Assembly (NCBI RefSeq): GCF_008831285.2
Contig: NC_045146.1
Coordinates: forward strand, 15,867,149-15,931,148
DNA from: Nymphaea colorata
Lineage: Eukaryota; Streptophyta; Magnoliopsida; Nymphaeales; Nymphaeaceae
Direction: 5' to 3'
DNA: 64,000 bases
Below are positions 62,301 to 64,000 of this stretch, in pieces. The position numbers and the translations under genes are program-made. Numbering within the stretch: position 1 is the first letter of the stretch; each line of letters begins with the position of its first letter. A model generated the notes under the pieces. That model saw only the letters and a list, made by a program, of their open reading frames with translations, was not told the origin of the DNA and searched no databases.

Positions 62301-63210
62301 ATCTCTCCGAAATAATCATACGTGATCTGCAATAAGAAACTTAATTATGCTCAAAGCTTGTCATGATCAGATAGTATATGAAAAATAGAGTTTGGGTGAA
62401 TACCTGGAAATACAAGCAAAAGGTATCAAACACATTACCCGTGAACTCCAGAAGATGAAGCAAACCTTTAATTACATCAGGTCGCAAGTCTTTGAGATCA
62501 CCCAGGCAAGGGTTTAAACCCATCATTTTCTTATAGACAACCTCCAGGCAAGAAAAAAGAAGCCATGTTTATTCCCTTTCGAAGGCCAACCAACCAACAG
62601 ATAGAAAAACAAAAATTTATTCTATGTGGAGTATTAGGAAATCAACTTGTCCTCATTAAACTCCATTTCTGCAATGCAGTCCCTATTCAACAACCATGGC
62701 ATATATGGCCCATATTTGAAACATATGGAATTTAAGGGGTATTCTGGTTTCATGGTTAGTTATGACAAAAACTACACAAGCATCCACATTGAATTAATTT
62801 TCAAAAAGTTCACTGCATTACCAACCAGGGAAGCGCACCTACCTGAACAACAAGGGCAGCAAAAAAATTGAAAAAATGTGTGAAGAAAATACCTTTGGAA
62901 GGTGGAGATCAAGAATGATGCCATTATAAATTGCCAACCCCAAAATTGTTCCAACCTATAAAGATTCACTTGTCAGAAAAACTGAAGCAGAAAGGCCACT
63001 AGGAAGAAAAGATATCTGCAGTTATCAATGGTTATTATATGCTTCTAGAAGAAAACCTGCAGATACCAAAATATACATAATTACGCACACCATGACATGT
63101 GGGCATCAAAAGCAAAAGAATAACACTCACCAACCAAAACTCATGCTCAGAATCAATCGAATTTGCATTGAACCAAAAATTCCTTGTTTCATCATTGTAT
63201 ACAAACATAC
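59345..63210 (-). CDS. HECT-type E3 ubiquitin ligase, UBE3A/HERC-like, 3' part only
   Basis: It takes ubiquitin from an E2 onto its own cysteine and passes it to a substrate. Exons in coding order: 63,210-63,131; 62,955-62,893; 62,541-62,404; 62,326-62,238; 60,532-60,451; 60,340-60,257; 59,932-59,858; 59,759-59,632; 59,465-59,345. All borders are GT-AG and all phases agree, giving about 285 residues, the C-terminal four-fifths of a HECT domain. Visible landmarks in order: [76 protein letters not shown]; and [11 protein letters not shown], with the catalytic Cys codon at 59,446-59,444. The protein ends GFGLQ, keeping the Phe at position -4 that HECT ligases need. FTTGxDRAPxGGLG and LPTSHTCFN are typical of UBE3A and HERC proteins rather than of Arabidopsis UPL1-7 as I remember them. 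The 5' part, including any RCC1 repeats, is outside the window; 63,211-64,000 looks like intron. Confidence 0.93.
60132..60155 (-). other. possible 24-nt in-frame microexon in the HECT gene
   Basis: On the - strand a pyrimidine-rich acceptor (TTTCTTTTCTAG) is followed by 24 nt encoding ILLSGKIQ and a donor (CAG|GTAGAG). It lies in the intron between 60,257 and 59,932, where both flanking exons end in phase 0, so inclusion keeps the frame. Homologues join DFD/DFQ directly to ALE, which argues that the main form skips it. Confidence 0.35.
60533..62237 (-). other. long intron (1.7 kb) of the HECT gene
   Basis: All other visible HECT introns are about 80-350 bp. This one separates ...NENRQ from YVELYVKY. 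I find no second gene inside it; it has a G-rich tract near 60,640-60,655 and otherwise AT-rich sequence. Confidence 0.7.
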
Positions 63211-64000
63211 CTACACCATTACCAAGATACATTGTCAGTATATATGGGGAATCATTCTTAAAAAGGTCAATCATCATACTAGTATTGTCCAGCTCTGTCA
63301 CTAGTTGTTACGAGGAATTCTCTGTTGTTCCTTCCAAGTACAACTATGTGGAGTGTTAATATCTATGTTTACCATTACGTTTGAAGAAGACCATAAAGGT
63401 AGTTTTGGTCCCCATCGTATTCATAAATTTTGAAAAATACAAGATTATTAGTTGCTAATTTTACATATGTGAATGTTGCTTCTAACAATTATGGCACAGA
63501 TAAGACAGATCCAACAGAAAGCAAAAGATGGGTATTAAGGAACCCAATTTCTGAAATAATAGTGAGGGCTCGCAGAATGAGTACCTAATGTTTACATATT
63601 TAGATGCTGTTTCTGACAAGGAATGCACAAATAAGAGACATCCAACAGAAACAAGTTGGAATCTTAGACAAAAATGAACCTAATTCATGACATAATAATG
63701 AATAGGGTTCATAAAATGAGTACACTAATTAGGCCAGAACTTGATGTAAGTCCTTCAAGCACATAAGGAGCTAGACAGGCTCAGACATGGATCATATGGA
63801 TCATGTCCATTATGGTACTCCACCAATTCTCATTCAACTGGTCCTATTTTTGTTATTTAACAAACTTCGCAATTGAACTATAACTTTTCTCAAGCAAGCA
63901 TTTTTTTTCTATAATTTTTCAGCTACACTATAATCATTAAATCTTTATGAGATATAATGCCAACTACATTTATTAAATCAAGCCAATCTTCAAGAATTTT
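63211..64000 (-). other. intron of the HECT gene, continuing beyond the window
   Basis: No sequence matching the preceding HECT block (DEGGVxxEFF-like) is seen on the - strand, so the next upstream exon must lie outside. The acceptor GGTGTAG|GTATG at 63,210 fits phase 1, with the preceding exon supplying one G. Confidence 0.6.

Overview
The window is nuclear DNA from a flowering plant. The evidence is short GT-AG introns interrupting conserved eukaryotic genes, a plant-type trehalose-6-phosphate phosphatase, a HECT ubiquitin ligase, AT-rich intergenic DNA full of TA, GA and CT microsatellites, and a hAT-type DNA transposon. The species cannot be fixed from sequence alone. Genes are sparse: two are intact as far as visible, one is a decayed gene fragment, and the rest is repeat or intergenic DNA.

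Layout. Positions 1-10,140 are intergenic, with microsatellites and old dispersed repeats and no gene I can name. Positions 10,141-10,720 carry three or four exon remnants of a large AAA-type ATPase gene, broken by a frameshift and a stop. About 530 bp further on, at about 11,255, a large satellite array begins and runs to about 32,716. Its core has seven head-to-tail units of about 2.5 kb. Each unit is a dimer of two related monomers of about 1.25 kb, and much of each monomer is built of short sub-repeats carrying a GATAAGACCACTGATC-like core. Units 1-5 are almost identical; units 6 and 7 carry a few shared or private changes. A 970-bp hAT transposon with 8-bp target duplications sits in the seventh unit, and three older, diverged monomers follow it.

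Positions 32,717-47,400 are intergenic, with small tandem duplications, simple repeats and MITE-like sequence. From about 47,550 a GC-rich promoter with a TATA box leads into a trehalose-6-phosphate phosphatase (TPP) gene on the + strand. A non-coding first exon is followed by a 1.4-kb leader intron and ten coding exons ending at 52,217, for a 382-residue product. The spliced leader holds a single upstream ORF of 34 codons that spans the leader splice junction and resembles the conserved-peptide uORF situation reported for some TPP genes. The first coding intron uses a GC-AG splice pair.

Positions 52,450-59,340 are intergenic. The last 4 kb hold, on the - strand, the 3' nine exons of a HECT-type E3 ubiquitin ligase of the UBE3A/HERC kind, including the catalytic cysteine. 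Its 5' part lies beyond the right edge. TPP and the HECT gene converge and show no sign of shared function: one acts in trehalose-6-phosphate sugar signalling, the other in ubiquitination. The most unusual parts of the window are the three-level satellite array, the TPP uORF and a possible 24-nt in-frame microexon in the HECT gene.
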